The notes beneath the pieces were generated by a model that made no database searches, had not been told where the DNA came from, and saw only the letters and a program-made list of their open reading frames with translations. The position numbers and the translations under genes were made by a program. From Paenibacillus sp. FSL H7-0331 (GTDB taxonomy: Bacteria > Bacillota > Bacilli > Paenibacillales > NBRC-103111): a stretch of 64,000 nt of DNA. Of the stretch, positions 35,489-42,815 are shown piece after piece. Every line of letters begins with the position of its first letter. Position 1 is the first letter of the stretch. The stretch lies in contig NZ_MRTH01000002.1 of assembly GCF_001956045.1 (NCBI RefSeq), forward strand, positions 186,001-250,000, given 5' to 3'.

Positions 35489-35503
35489 ATGCATTGAACT
35501 GCA

Positions 35504-36964
35504 TTACGCGGGAATCCATACATGGAACGAACAGCCTTGGCCGACCTTGGAGGTTACATGAATCGTTCCATGATGGGATTCGACGATCGATTGGGTAATA
35601 GATAGACCAAGGCCCGCGCCTCCATATTGGCGTGCACGTGAGGAATCACTGCGATAAAAACGATCAAATACATAAGGCAGATGGGCTTCACTAATCCCTG
35701 GGCCGTTGTCGTTAACTGACAGCAGTACACCCTGATCCTTGTGGGTCAAGGAAACCTCGATATGTCCGGTTTCAGAATCTGTGTGTTGGACGGCATTTTG
35801 AAACAAATTGAGAATGACCTGCTTCATATTGTCTGTCACGAATTTGCAGGTCATCTGAGGCTCGATCCGCAAGCTAAGTTTGCGCGTTCCTGCCAATATG
35901 TGAAGCTGAGGCTCCATTTCACGAATAACCAAATCTAACGAGCCTTCTTTTAGTAAAATTTGCGGAGTACGGTCGAGCTTAGCTAAGAGCAGCAGGTCAT
36001 TCACCAATTTATTCAGCCGCGCGGACTCGCTGTGCATGCTTTTGAGAGCTTTATGCAGCTGTTCGGGATTGTTGGCCGCGCCGCGCATGAGCACCTCCAG
36101 AAAACCATGAATAGAAGTCAGTGGTGTACGAAGCTCATGTGAAGCATCTGCGATAAAACGATGCATTTGCTCCTGGGTTTCTTTTTCTGCTTGAAAGGAA
36201 GCCTCCAACCGCTCCAGCATCCCGTTGAACGATTCGGCCAGTTGATCCACCTCGAGCTGTCCTTGATGAATCGGGAAACGATGATCCAAATTCCCTGCAT
36301 TGATTTGCTCTACGGTGTTGCCCATATTGGACAACGGCACGAGTGTTTTACGAAGCAAGGGCAAATATCCAAGCAAACCAAACACCATGGCCGCCACTGA
36401 TAGCAGCAAGAAAGTGAGCATTTGGCGAATGAGCAGCTCTTTGAGCGGGCCTGTCATCGTACTGACCTGCACTAATCCATTCATTTGACCCGGACCGGTG
36501 AATATTGGCTGCAGCACAACCAGGTACTCGACTCCGTTCTCATCCAACATAACCCGGTAGTTCAGTTCAGGCTTTTTCCTGAATTTCAACGCATCAAGAT
36601 ATTCCTGAGTATCCAATCGTGGACCATTTTCTATTCCTGAACGGCTTGCCATTGCCGTGTAATTGCCAGCAGCATCAATATAGGCGAGGGACGTTTCCGG
36701 CATAAAGAAAAAAGGTGCGCGCGCATTTCCACCCTCGTTCGTCCTGCCGGTTTGCTGCCAAGCGTCGCGAGGTAGCGACAGAATTTGGCTTTGTACACTG
36801 GTCGCTTTATTTTTGTAAATAATGTCTTTCATAAATACGTACTGCAGCACCCCGATCAGAACGAGCAGAGCGGCCAGAATGATCAATGAGCGGGACAATA
36901 GCTGGATTTTTAACGAGTTTGGGGCAAAAAACTGCTTCCATTTAAATCCAGGTTTCGCAATCAT
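35504..36964 (-). CDS. Sensor histidine kinase (PhoR/EnvZ type)
   Basis: 486 aa. Two membrane helices (residues 23-48 and 185-206) enclose an extracytoplasmic sensor domain of about 130 residues. HAMP follows (NAGNLDHRFPIHQGQLEVDQL), then HisKA with the phospho-His in DASHELRTPLTSIHGFLEV and HATPase_c (NLFQNAVQHT; VNDNGPGIS; GGAGLGLSI). It partners with the response regulator upstream, whose stop overlaps this start by 4 bp (ATGA). Converges on the YesN-type gene with a 15-bp gap. Likely an envelope-stress sensor given the divergent efflux operon. Confidence 0.93.
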   Translation of the reverse strand: MIAKPGFKWKQFFAPNSLKIQLLSRSLIILAALLVLIGVLQYVFMKDIIYKNKATSVQSQILSLPRDAWQQTGRTNEGGNARAPFFFMPETSLAYIDAAGNYTAMASRSGIENGPRLDTQEYLDALKFRKKPELNYRVMLDENGVEYLVVLQPIFTGPGQMNGLVQVSTMTGPLKELLIRQMLTFLLLSVAAMVFGLLGYLPLLRKTLVPLSNMGNTVEQINAGNLDHRFPIHQGQLEVDQLAESFNGMLERLEASFQAEKETQEQMHRFIADASHELRTPLTSIHGFLEVLMRGAANNPEQLHKALKSMHSESARLNKLVNDLLLLAKLDRTPQILLKEGSLDLVIREMEPQLHILAGTRKLSLRIEPQMTCKFVTDNMKQVILNLFQNAVQHTDSETGHIEVSLTHKDQGVLLSVNDNGPGISEAHLPYVFDRFYRSDSSRARQYGGAGLGLSITQSIVESHHGTIHVTSKVGQGCSFHVWIPA

Positions 36965-37644
36965 GAAAGATCCACCCGATACCCCGAACCCCGTAAAGTC
37001 CGAATCAATTGGCGATCCTTGTCGTTAAGCTTATCTCTCAAGGAACGAATATACACCTCAACAATGTTTTCCTCGCCTCCGAAATCGTAACTCCACACCT
37101 TTTCCAAAATCATTGATTTACTAAGTACCAGACCATGATTCAGTACTAGAAATTTTAACAGCTCATACTCTGTAGGCGACAGCTCCAATACCCGGTTCTC
37201 CAGGCTAATTTCTTTGCGGCGATCATCAATTCGGAATGGGCCGATGACCACCTCACCAAATAAGTTGGGGAATTGATTACGGATTCTCGCATGAATGCGA
37301 GCTAACAGCTCATCGAAGCTGAAAGGCTTGACCATATAATCGTCGGCTCCAAGTGTAAGACCCTTGACCCGATCATCGACTTCATCTTTGGCTGTCAACA
37401 TAATAACGGCAACATTTTCAGTCTTTTTGAGCATCCGGCACACTTCAAAGCCGTCCATACCCGGCATCATGACATCAAGTATAGCAACGTGCGGTTGAAA
37501 CTGCTTAATTATATTAATGGCCGCGATCCCATCCTGGGCGCACCTTACTTCAAAGCCTTCATTTTGTAACCCTAATTCCAGAAACTGCAGGATATTCGGC
37601 TCATCATCGACAAGCAATATTTTGATACCTTTAAGTGGTTGCAT
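36961..37644 (-). CDS. Response regulator, OmpR/PhoB family
   Basis: 227 aa. Receiver domain with acidic pair DDE (13-15), phospho-Asp in LDVMMPGMDG (D57) and KPFSFDEL; then a winged-helix DNA-binding domain (LSPTEYELLKFLVLNHG; VEVYIRSLRDKL; IRTLRGSGYRVD). GAGGGGG precedes ATG 37644. Such regulators bind direct repeats at about 11-bp spacing, and four arrays of exactly that kind fill the region upstream (37695-38071), so autoregulation and control of the divergent efflux operon are strongly suggested. Confidence 0.95.
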   Translation of the reverse strand: MQPLKGIKILLVDDEPNILQFLELGLQNEGFEVRCAQDGIAAINIIKQFQPHVAILDVMMPGMDGFEVCRMLKKTENVAVIMLTAKDEVDDRVKGLTLGADDYMVKPFSFDELLARIHARIRNQFPNLFGEVVIGPFRIDDRRKEISLENRVLELSPTEYELLKFLVLNHGLVLSKSMILEKVWSYDFGGEENIVEVYIRSLRDKLNDKDRQLIRTLRGSGYRVDLS

Positions 37645-37678
37645 TTGTTAATCCCCCTCAAGCAAGTGTTATCGTAAT

Positions 37679-37733
37679 AGTATCTGTTTCTCAACTGAAA
37701 TGCCACTGAAAGATAACTGAAAATACGTTGAAA
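37679..37733 (-). promoter_or_regulatory. Response-regulator promoter with four 11-bp-spaced half-sites (array 1)
   Basis: On the minus strand half-sites TTTCAA, TTTCAG, TTTCAG, TTTCAG occupy 37733-37728, 37722-37717, 37711-37706 and 37700-37695, an exact 11-bp period. Ten bp after the last lies GATACT (37684-37679), a plausible -10. This matches class II activation by OmpR/PhoB-type regulators. Confidence 0.7.
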
Positions 37734-37741
37734 ATGTAATC

Positions 37742-37779
37742 TTCAGCAATTTTTCAGGTAGATTTCAGGTGGCACTCAG
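37742..37779 (+). promoter_or_regulatory. Four 11-bp-spaced half-sites, plus orientation (array 2)
   Basis: TTCAG at 37742, 37753, 37764 and CTCAG at 37775 keep an exact 11-bp period and face away from array 1, with an 8-bp gap between the arrays. No good -10 follows ten bp downstream (TTTAAG), so its role may be looping or a weak promoter into the intergenic region. Confidence 0.65.
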
Positions 37780-37813
37780 GTTAATAGGCTTTAAGAAGAG
37801 TAAACTGAGTGAC

Positions 37814-37903
37814 ATGGGAAAGATTATCTTAAAAACGGGAAAATATGAGCATTTATTCTGTTTCGCAAAGCTCTTCAGCATCAAATTCAGCGAGCTGCAA
37901 TAA
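37814..37903 (+). CDS. Doubtful 29-codon reading frame between operator arrays
   Basis: ATG 37814 to TAA 37903 encodes a small basic, aromatic peptide (begins MGKIILKTGKYEH). It lies downstream of array 2 and ahead of the hairpin at 37945, so it could be a small regulated transcript. There is no recognisable ribosome site, so it may be chance. Confidence 0.15.
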   Translation: MGKIILKTGKYEHLFCFAKLFSIKFSELQ

Positions 37904-37944
37904 TACATCAATCGATATCCGTATTTAATGAAAGACACAGACGA

Positions 37945-37967
37945 CCCCGACCTTAATTGGTCGGGTT
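37945..37967. terminator. Hairpin inside the intergenic region
   Basis: CCCCGACC/GGTCGGGT-type arms (CCCGACC, loop TTAATT, GGTCGGG) form a GC-rich perfect stem, with TTATT after it. It is a weak terminator candidate for any transcript from array 2, or an insulator between the two divergent promoters. Confidence 0.45.
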
Positions 37968-37978
37968 ATTGGAGTTTT

Positions 37979-38006
37979 CTGAACGCCAGCTGAATGTTTG
38001 CTGAAT
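37979..38006 (-). promoter_or_regulatory. Three 11-bp-spaced half-sites, minus orientation (array 3)
   Basis: CTGAAC (37979), CTGAAT (37990) and CTGAAT (38001) on the plus strand are inverted TTCAG half-sites at an exact 11-bp period. Confidence 0.6.
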
Positions 38007-38033
38007 GCTTGGTTAGTTAATAGACTAAATCTC

Positions 38034-38087
38034 TTCAGCAATCTTTCAGTCAATAATCAAGTTCATTTCAGGTATGCCCTTCATAAT
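38034..38087 (+). promoter_or_regulatory. Efflux-operon promoter with 11-bp-spaced half-sites (array 4)
   Basis: TTCAG at 38034, 38045 and 38067, with a decayed ATCAA at 38056, all at an 11-bp period. Ten bp after the last TTTCAG hexamer is CATAAT (38082-38087), a good -10, with no -35 match. This is the same geometry as array 1 and implies activation of the 38131-45116 operon. Confidence 0.7.
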
Positions 38088-38130
38088 GAACATATCAGCA
38101 AGGCTTAGCAGAGAGAAGAGGTGAAGGTTT

Positions 38131-38991
38131 ATGATAGCCAGCACATCAAATCGCTTTTCAGAAATGTTTCATCGGTTTCATTTTCACGCTTTGAATACGA
38201 ATGTAGACATTATGATTTGGGCCGAATCACAGGAAATCGCAGTTATTGAAAGACTAGCGGTGGAATGGTTCAGGGACACTGAATTGCGATTTTGCCGAGA
38301 CTATCCTCATAGTGAATTAAACCATTTAAATACGCTGTCTGGGGAACGCTGCAAGGTTTCGGATCAAATGATGGAGATTTTGGCTCTCACTGAAACGTAC
38401 CGGAAAGCGACCCATAATACGTACAACCCGTTGGTGAGTTCGTCATCGAATTCACATCTTCAGCTTTCTCTCGATTCGGATTCCAAATCGGTACGCCTTC
38501 CGGAAGAAACGACTCTGGAACTGCAAGGCATTGTTCAGAACTGGATTTTATTGCGATTAGCCGATATGTTTCAGCACCGCATGAAGCTCAAGCAGGGTCT
38601 GCTTCGTGTCGGTGAGTCCTATAAGGTATGGGGCCGACCTGTTGACAGCTTTGATCCTTGGGTAATCGGGATTAATAAACCAGGGCAAACAAAGGGGCTT
38701 ATTGCAACAGTATCCCTTTCCGAAGGAGCCATCGCCACCTATTCGACGCAGGACCCGGATGCCATATACTGGAATCAGTGTACGGTTACCGGAATGGACC
38801 CGGTTGAATGTGGAATCTGGGCGCAGGCTATAGCGAAGCTCGGTTCGGAAAAAGGATTGTCACTGATAGCTCAGCACGCCGCCTATTGTGAAGTATTATC
38901 GATCGATGAGCACAGCAAGCTTCATTATTATGGGGATAAAGCTTCACTTGGTTCCAAATGGAATGAAATTAATGTTGATTATTATCATTAG
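38131..38991 (+). CDS. Degenerate ApbE-like (FAD:protein FMN transferase family) protein
   Basis: 286 aa, cytoplasmic by sequence (no signal peptide). The N-terminal pattern FHFHALNTNVDIMIWAES followed by DTELRFCRDYPHSELNHLNT and TETYRKATHNTYNPLV matches ApbE (AMGT...ERfSRF..SEls.lN...T.G.fdP). The C-terminal half lacks the family's HIIDP-type segment, and the metal-binding AD..AT region is replaced by ECGIWAQAIAKLGSEKG. The protein is therefore probably not an active flavin transferase. GAGGTGAAGG precedes ATG 38131. It is first gene of the putative stress-activated efflux operon. Confidence 0.6.
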   Translation: MIASTSNRFSEMFHRFHFHALNTNVDIMIWAESQEIAVIERLAVEWFRDTELRFCRDYPHSELNHLNTLSGERCKVSDQMMEILALTETYRKATHNTYNPLVSSSSNSHLQLSLDSDSKSVRLPEETTLELQGIVQNWILLRLADMFQHRMKLKQGLLRVGESYKVWGRPVDSFDPWVIGINKPGQTKGLIATVSLSEGAIATYSTQDPDAIYWNQCTVTGMDPVECGIWAQAIAKLGSEKGLSLIAQHAAYCEVLSIDEHSKLHYYGDKASLGSKWNEINVDYYH

Positions 38992-39010
38992 CAGTTAGGG
39001 AGGCAGCTTC

Positions 39011-40699
39011 ATGAACAAGAAAAAAGTGATTATTATCACATTGGCGGCAATATTGGTATGCGGTGGCGGTACATACGCCTATTTAAAAAAGGATACGCTT
39101 CTTGGAACGAAGCAGGTAGCTGTGCAGCAAACAACCTACACGGTAAAAAAAGGGAATGTGCGAACAGCGATTTCCGGTACGGCTCAGTTGGAGCCGCAGG
39201 ATCAGCAGACAATTGTCCCTCCCAAGGAAGGTATGATCAAAACCCTCAATCTGACCAGAAATCAAACCGTGAAAAAAGGCGATTTGCTGCTGGAGGTGTC
39301 CGATTCGAGTCTGGATGAAAAGCTGGATTCAGCAAGACTTACATTAAGTGGATATGAGTCGGATATGCAGGATTTACAGACGCAGGCAGGAGCTTTGAAA
39401 ACCTATGCACCCGCTAGCGGCAAATTAATTTTGGCGACAACGGCCAGCGAGGGAGCCGGCGTATCCAAAACGACCAAGATTGCCACGATTGCCAGTATCG
39501 ATACGTTAACAGCGGCTCTCCCATTTCTTCAGGAGGAAGCTGGGCAAATTAAAGCGGGTGATTTGATCCAGTTAACCATAGATGGCTATATGCTGACCAA
39601 GTCAGGCGTTGTAACGTCCGTATCCCAATCCGTTAAGTCGGATGCCAAAGGTAATCATCTGATTGATGTGAACATTCGCGTGGACAACGATGGGACTATG
39701 GATGCTGGACAAAATGTAAAAGGTGCCATTACCGTCGACGGGTTGAAGCTGGAATCCAAAGTACAAGCCGCGCTGCAATATAAAACCTCGGTGAACGTGA
39801 TGGCTGGCGTTTCGGGTAACATAGATCAAATGGCAATCAAAGAAAACCAAATGGTTAATAAAGGTGATTTGATTAGTACGATTGTGAGTGATACCTTGCA
39901 AAAGGATATTACCAATAAACAAAATCAAATTACACAATCCCTGAAAAGCATTAAAGATTTGGAGGATCAGCTGGAAAAGCTGAAGGTTTATGCCCCTTTT
40001 GACGGTGTATTCTCCACCGATTTTGTCGATCAGAAGAAAAACGTGCTGGCATCCTATCCGGTTGGAACCACGATAGCCAGCAATGTACAGCTGGGTGCAG
40101 TAGCCAATCTGAATACACTGCAGCTTCCGGTCAAGGTAGATGAGCTGGATCTTCCCAAAATCAAGGTAGGCCAGAAGGCAGAGGTTAAGGTGGATGCCAT
40201 CGCAGGCAAAGTCTTCACTGGCGAGGTAACACAGGTATCCACTGTAGGTACGGTTACGAATGGCGTAACCTTTTATACGGCTGTTGTGACATTAAACAAT
40301 GCTTCAGAGCTTAAGTACACGATGACCGCGACGGCTGATATTCTCGTTGAAGACAAGAAAGATGTGCTTGTTGTACCTGTAGAGAACGTGAAAACACGCA
40401 ACGGTAAAAAGACAGTTTCTTTGAAAAAGGCAGATGGAACGATTGAGGCCGAGCATGAGGTGAAAATCGGTGCAAACAGCTCCACGCTCATTGAAATTAC
40501 GGATGGTTTGGCTGCTGGAGATGTGCTTGTCAATCAGGCATCAGGTGCGCAGCGGAAGCTTTCCCAAACGGAAACCGACGCTTTGAGAAATCAGTACCAG
40601 CAAGGCGTGAGAAACGGAAATACAGGAGGAGCTGCAGGTGGCGGTGCTGGTGGTGGTTTCCCAGGCGGAGGATTCCCAGCTGGCGGAGGCGGCCGATGA
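39011..40699 (+). CDS. Efflux periplasmic-adaptor-like (MacA/HlyD/YknX family) protein
   Basis: 562 aa. An N-terminal membrane helix (residues 5-25) is followed by biotinyl-lipoyl-like halves (GMIKTLNLTRNQTVKKGDLLLEV; KVYAPFDGVFSTDF), a short coiled coil (TNKQNQITQSLKSIKDLEDQLEK is its core) and beta-barrel domains. There are two lipoyl-like regions, making it longer than typical YknX. The C-terminus is a Gly-rich tail (GGAAGGGAGGGFPGGG). It links the membrane permease to the cell exterior in a MacAB/YknXYZ-type pump. GGGAGG precedes ATG 39011. Confidence 0.88.
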   Translation: MNKKKVIIITLAAILVCGGGTYAYLKKDTLLGTKQVAVQQTTYTVKKGNVRTAISGTAQLEPQDQQTIVPPKEGMIKTLNLTRNQTVKKGDLLLEVSDSSLDEKLDSARLTLSGYESDMQDLQTQAGALKTYAPASGKLILATTASEGAGVSKTTKIATIASIDTLTAALPFLQEEAGQIKAGDLIQLTIDGYMLTKSGVVTSVSQSVKSDAKGNHLIDVNIRVDNDGTMDAGQNVKGAITVDGLKLESKVQAALQYKTSVNVMAGVSGNIDQMAIKENQMVNKGDLISTIVSDTLQKDITNKQNQITQSLKSIKDLEDQLEKLKVYAPFDGVFSTDFVDQKKNVLASYPVGTTIASNVQLGAVANLNTLQLPVKVDELDLPKIKVGQKAEVKVDAIAGKVFTGEVTQVSTVGTVTNGVTFYTAVVTLNNASELKYTMTATADILVEDKKDVLVVPVENVKTRNGKKTVSLKKADGTIEAEHEVKIGANSSTLIEITDGLAAGDVLVNQASGAQRKLSQTETDALRNQYQQGVRNGNTGGAAGGGAGGGFPGGGFPAGGGGR

Positions 40700-40727
40700 T
40701 TATAGTTCGAAGGGACGGTGATAACCA

Positions 40728-41450
40728 ATGAAAATGATCGAACTGACGCAAATTAGAAAAACCTATTTTCGCGGAATTGAAGAGCTTCACATTTTAAAAG
40801 ATATTTCACTTTCCGTCGGTATTGGCGAATTTGTGGCAATTGTTGGTCCCAGCGGATCGGGTAAATCGACCTTAATGAATATGATCGGTTTGCTGGATGT
40901 GCCTACCTCCGGATCGTACAATCTCGATGGAATTGCCACAGAAAAGATGAAGGACGATGAATTGGCGGGTTTACGGAACCGTAAAATCGGTTTTATCTTT
41001 CAGCAATTTAATCTGCTGCCGCGGCTGACAGCTATTGAAAATGTGGAGCTGCCAATGATTTACGCCGGTATCTCCAAAAAAGAGCGTAGAGAAAAAGGGA
41101 TGCAGACGCTGGAACTGCTCGGTATGGCACAACGTTCCCATCACCGTCCAAGCGAATTATCGGGTGGGCAGCAGCAGCGGGTAGCCGTTGCCCGTGCCTT
41201 GGCCATTGGTCCTTCCTTACTGCTGGCGGATGAGCCTACCGGAGCTCTGGATTCCAAGACCGGGCAAGAGGTACTGGAATTGATGCTGCATTTAAATGAA
41301 ATGGGTAACACGATCGTATTGATTACCCATGATCTGCATATTGCCGAGAATGCGAAGCGCATTGTCACCATAAGAGATGGATTAATTGTCAGTGATATGG
41401 AGAACGAGCCTGAGTTGCGACAAGTGAAGGCGCTGGAGGCAACACTATGA
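40728..41450 (+). CDS. ABC transporter ATP-binding protein (MacB/LolD/YknY type)
   Basis: 240 aa. Walker A GPSGSGKST, Q-loop FQQFNLLPRLTAIENVELPM, signature LSGGQQQRVAVARALA, Walker B LLADEPTGALD and switch LITHDLHIAENAKR are all present. The pattern is that of the MacB/LolD family, which couples to FtsX-type permeases. Its last 4 bp overlap the permease start (ATGA). Confidence 0.95.
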   Translation: MKMIELTQIRKTYFRGIEELHILKDISLSVGIGEFVAIVGPSGSGKSTLMNMIGLLDVPTSGSYNLDGIATEKMKDDELAGLRNRKIGFIFQQFNLLPRLTAIENVELPMIYAGISKKERREKGMQTLELLGMAQRSHHRPSELSGGQQQRVAVARALAIGPSLLLADEPTGALDSKTGQEVLELMLHLNEMGNTIVLITHDLHIAENAKRIVTIRDGLIVSDMENEPELRQVKALEATL

Positions 41451-42622
41451 GAATTACGGAATTGCTGCGGATGGCGCTCAAAACCGTGAGTGCCAGCTGG
41501 ATGCGAACATTACTTACGATGCTGGGTGTTATTATAGGTGTAAGCTCTGTGGTGACACTGGTAGCGATCGGGCAAGGAACATCTGCTCAGATCGCCAAGC
41601 AATACGAAAATATGGGTACGAACCTGCTAGTGGTGAATTTATTGAATACGGGCCGTGCCACACAGCTGGATTATCAGGAAATCATGACCTTTGAACAATT
41701 TCCTGAGATCAGCGCGATGGCCCCAACCGTTACTTCCAACATCAATATCAAATACAACACAACGCAAGACTCTTATACGGTCATGGGGTCCAATGAAAGG
41801 TACATGACCATTTTGAAGGCTTCACTTAAAGAAGGACGTTTTATCACGGAATCCGATCTGGATCTGCGAACGAATGTAGCTGTTCTCGGCACAACGGTTG
41901 CCAAGGAGCTGTTTGGAAATGTCGATCCGTTGGATAAACAGATTAATATCAATGGCTTTCAGTTCACAGTCGTAGGTGTGCTGAATGCGAAGGGCTCCAC
42001 GATTGGCGGGGCTTCTGCGGACACTTCTGCAATCGTTCCGCTCACTACAGCGCAACGTCAGCTGAACCTGGGCGCTATAAGGACGACATATGTTGAAGCG
42101 ACTACGAAAGATGACATTACCAAAGCACAGTCGACCTTGACTTCATTCCTGATCTATAAGTTTAAAAACGCCAACGGTTTTCGATTTACGAATCAAGACC
42201 AGCTATTATCAGCAAGTACAGAAGCCTCGAACACGTTAACGAGCCAGCTGGTCAGTGTTGCGTGTATCTCCCTCTTGGTTGGGGGCATAGGGATTATGAA
42301 CATTATGCTGGTTACGGTGAGTGAGCGTACGAGAGAAATAGGTATCCGTAAATCAATCGGTGCCAAGCGTCGAAACATTTTGCTGCAATTTCTTTTTGAG
42401 GCTGTCGTAATCAGTGGATTGGGTGGGATAATCGGACTCGCTTTAGGTGTTACTCTTGCTAAGTTATTGCCTTATTTTAATCCTAAGCAGTTAACGGTTG
42501 TTTCTTTTGATATCAGCTTGTATGCATTTTTGTTCTCGGTTCTGGTCGGTGTCATTTTCGGCTTGTATCCTGCGAACAAAGCTTCCAAGCTTCGGCCGAT
42601 CGACGCTTTACGTACCGATTAA
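41447..42622 (+). CDS. ABC transporter permease (MacB/FtsX family)
   Basis: 391 aa, four membrane helices: one at residues 18-42 (RTLLTMLGVIIGVSSVVTLVAIG) then a large extracytoplasmic MacB periplasmic core domain, then three C-terminal helices (LVSVACISLLVGGIGIMNIMLV and onward, ending RPIDALRTD). With the adaptor and ATPase it makes a complete MacAB-like exporter for peptides, lipids or antimicrobials. A 4-bp overlap with the ATPase gene shows coupling. Confidence 0.94.
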   Translation: MRITELLRMALKTVSASWMRTLLTMLGVIIGVSSVVTLVAIGQGTSAQIAKQYENMGTNLLVVNLLNTGRATQLDYQEIMTFEQFPEISAMAPTVTSNINIKYNTTQDSYTVMGSNERYMTILKASLKEGRFITESDLDLRTNVAVLGTTVAKELFGNVDPLDKQININGFQFTVVGVLNAKGSTIGGASADTSAIVPLTTAQRQLNLGAIRTTYVEATTKDDITKAQSTLTSFLIYKFKNANGFRFTNQDQLLSASTEASNTLTSQLVSVACISLLVGGIGIMNIMLVTVSERTREIGIRKSIGAKRRNILLQFLFEAVVISGLGGIIGLALGVTLAKLLPYFNPKQLTVVSFDISLYAFLFSVLVGVIFGLYPANKASKLRPIDALRTD

Positions 42623-42647
42623 TTTATACAAAGAAGAGAGTACTCAA

Positions 42648-42799
42648 GATGACGCTTACGAAGAAAAGTTTGCTTTGCAAACTCAGATGATGCTTACGAA
42701 GAAAAGTTTGCTTTGCAAACTCAGATGACGCTTACGAAGAAAAGTTTGCTTTGCAAACTCAGATGACGCTTACGAAGAAAAGTTTGCTTTGCAAACTCT
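42648..42799 (+). repeat. Four tandem leader hairpin cassettes (family locus D)
   Basis: Four 38-bp tandem copies start at 42648, 42686, 42724 and 42762, nearly identical (GATGACGCTTACGAAG in three, GATGATGCTTACGAAG in the second), each with a perfect hairpin AGTTTGC/GCAAACT around TTT. The last copy ends 1 bp before AGGAGG of the following gene. A 38-bp period shifts reading frame, so these are not protein-coding. Confidence 0.85.
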
Positions 42800-42815
42800 A
42801 AGGAGGAATTACAAC

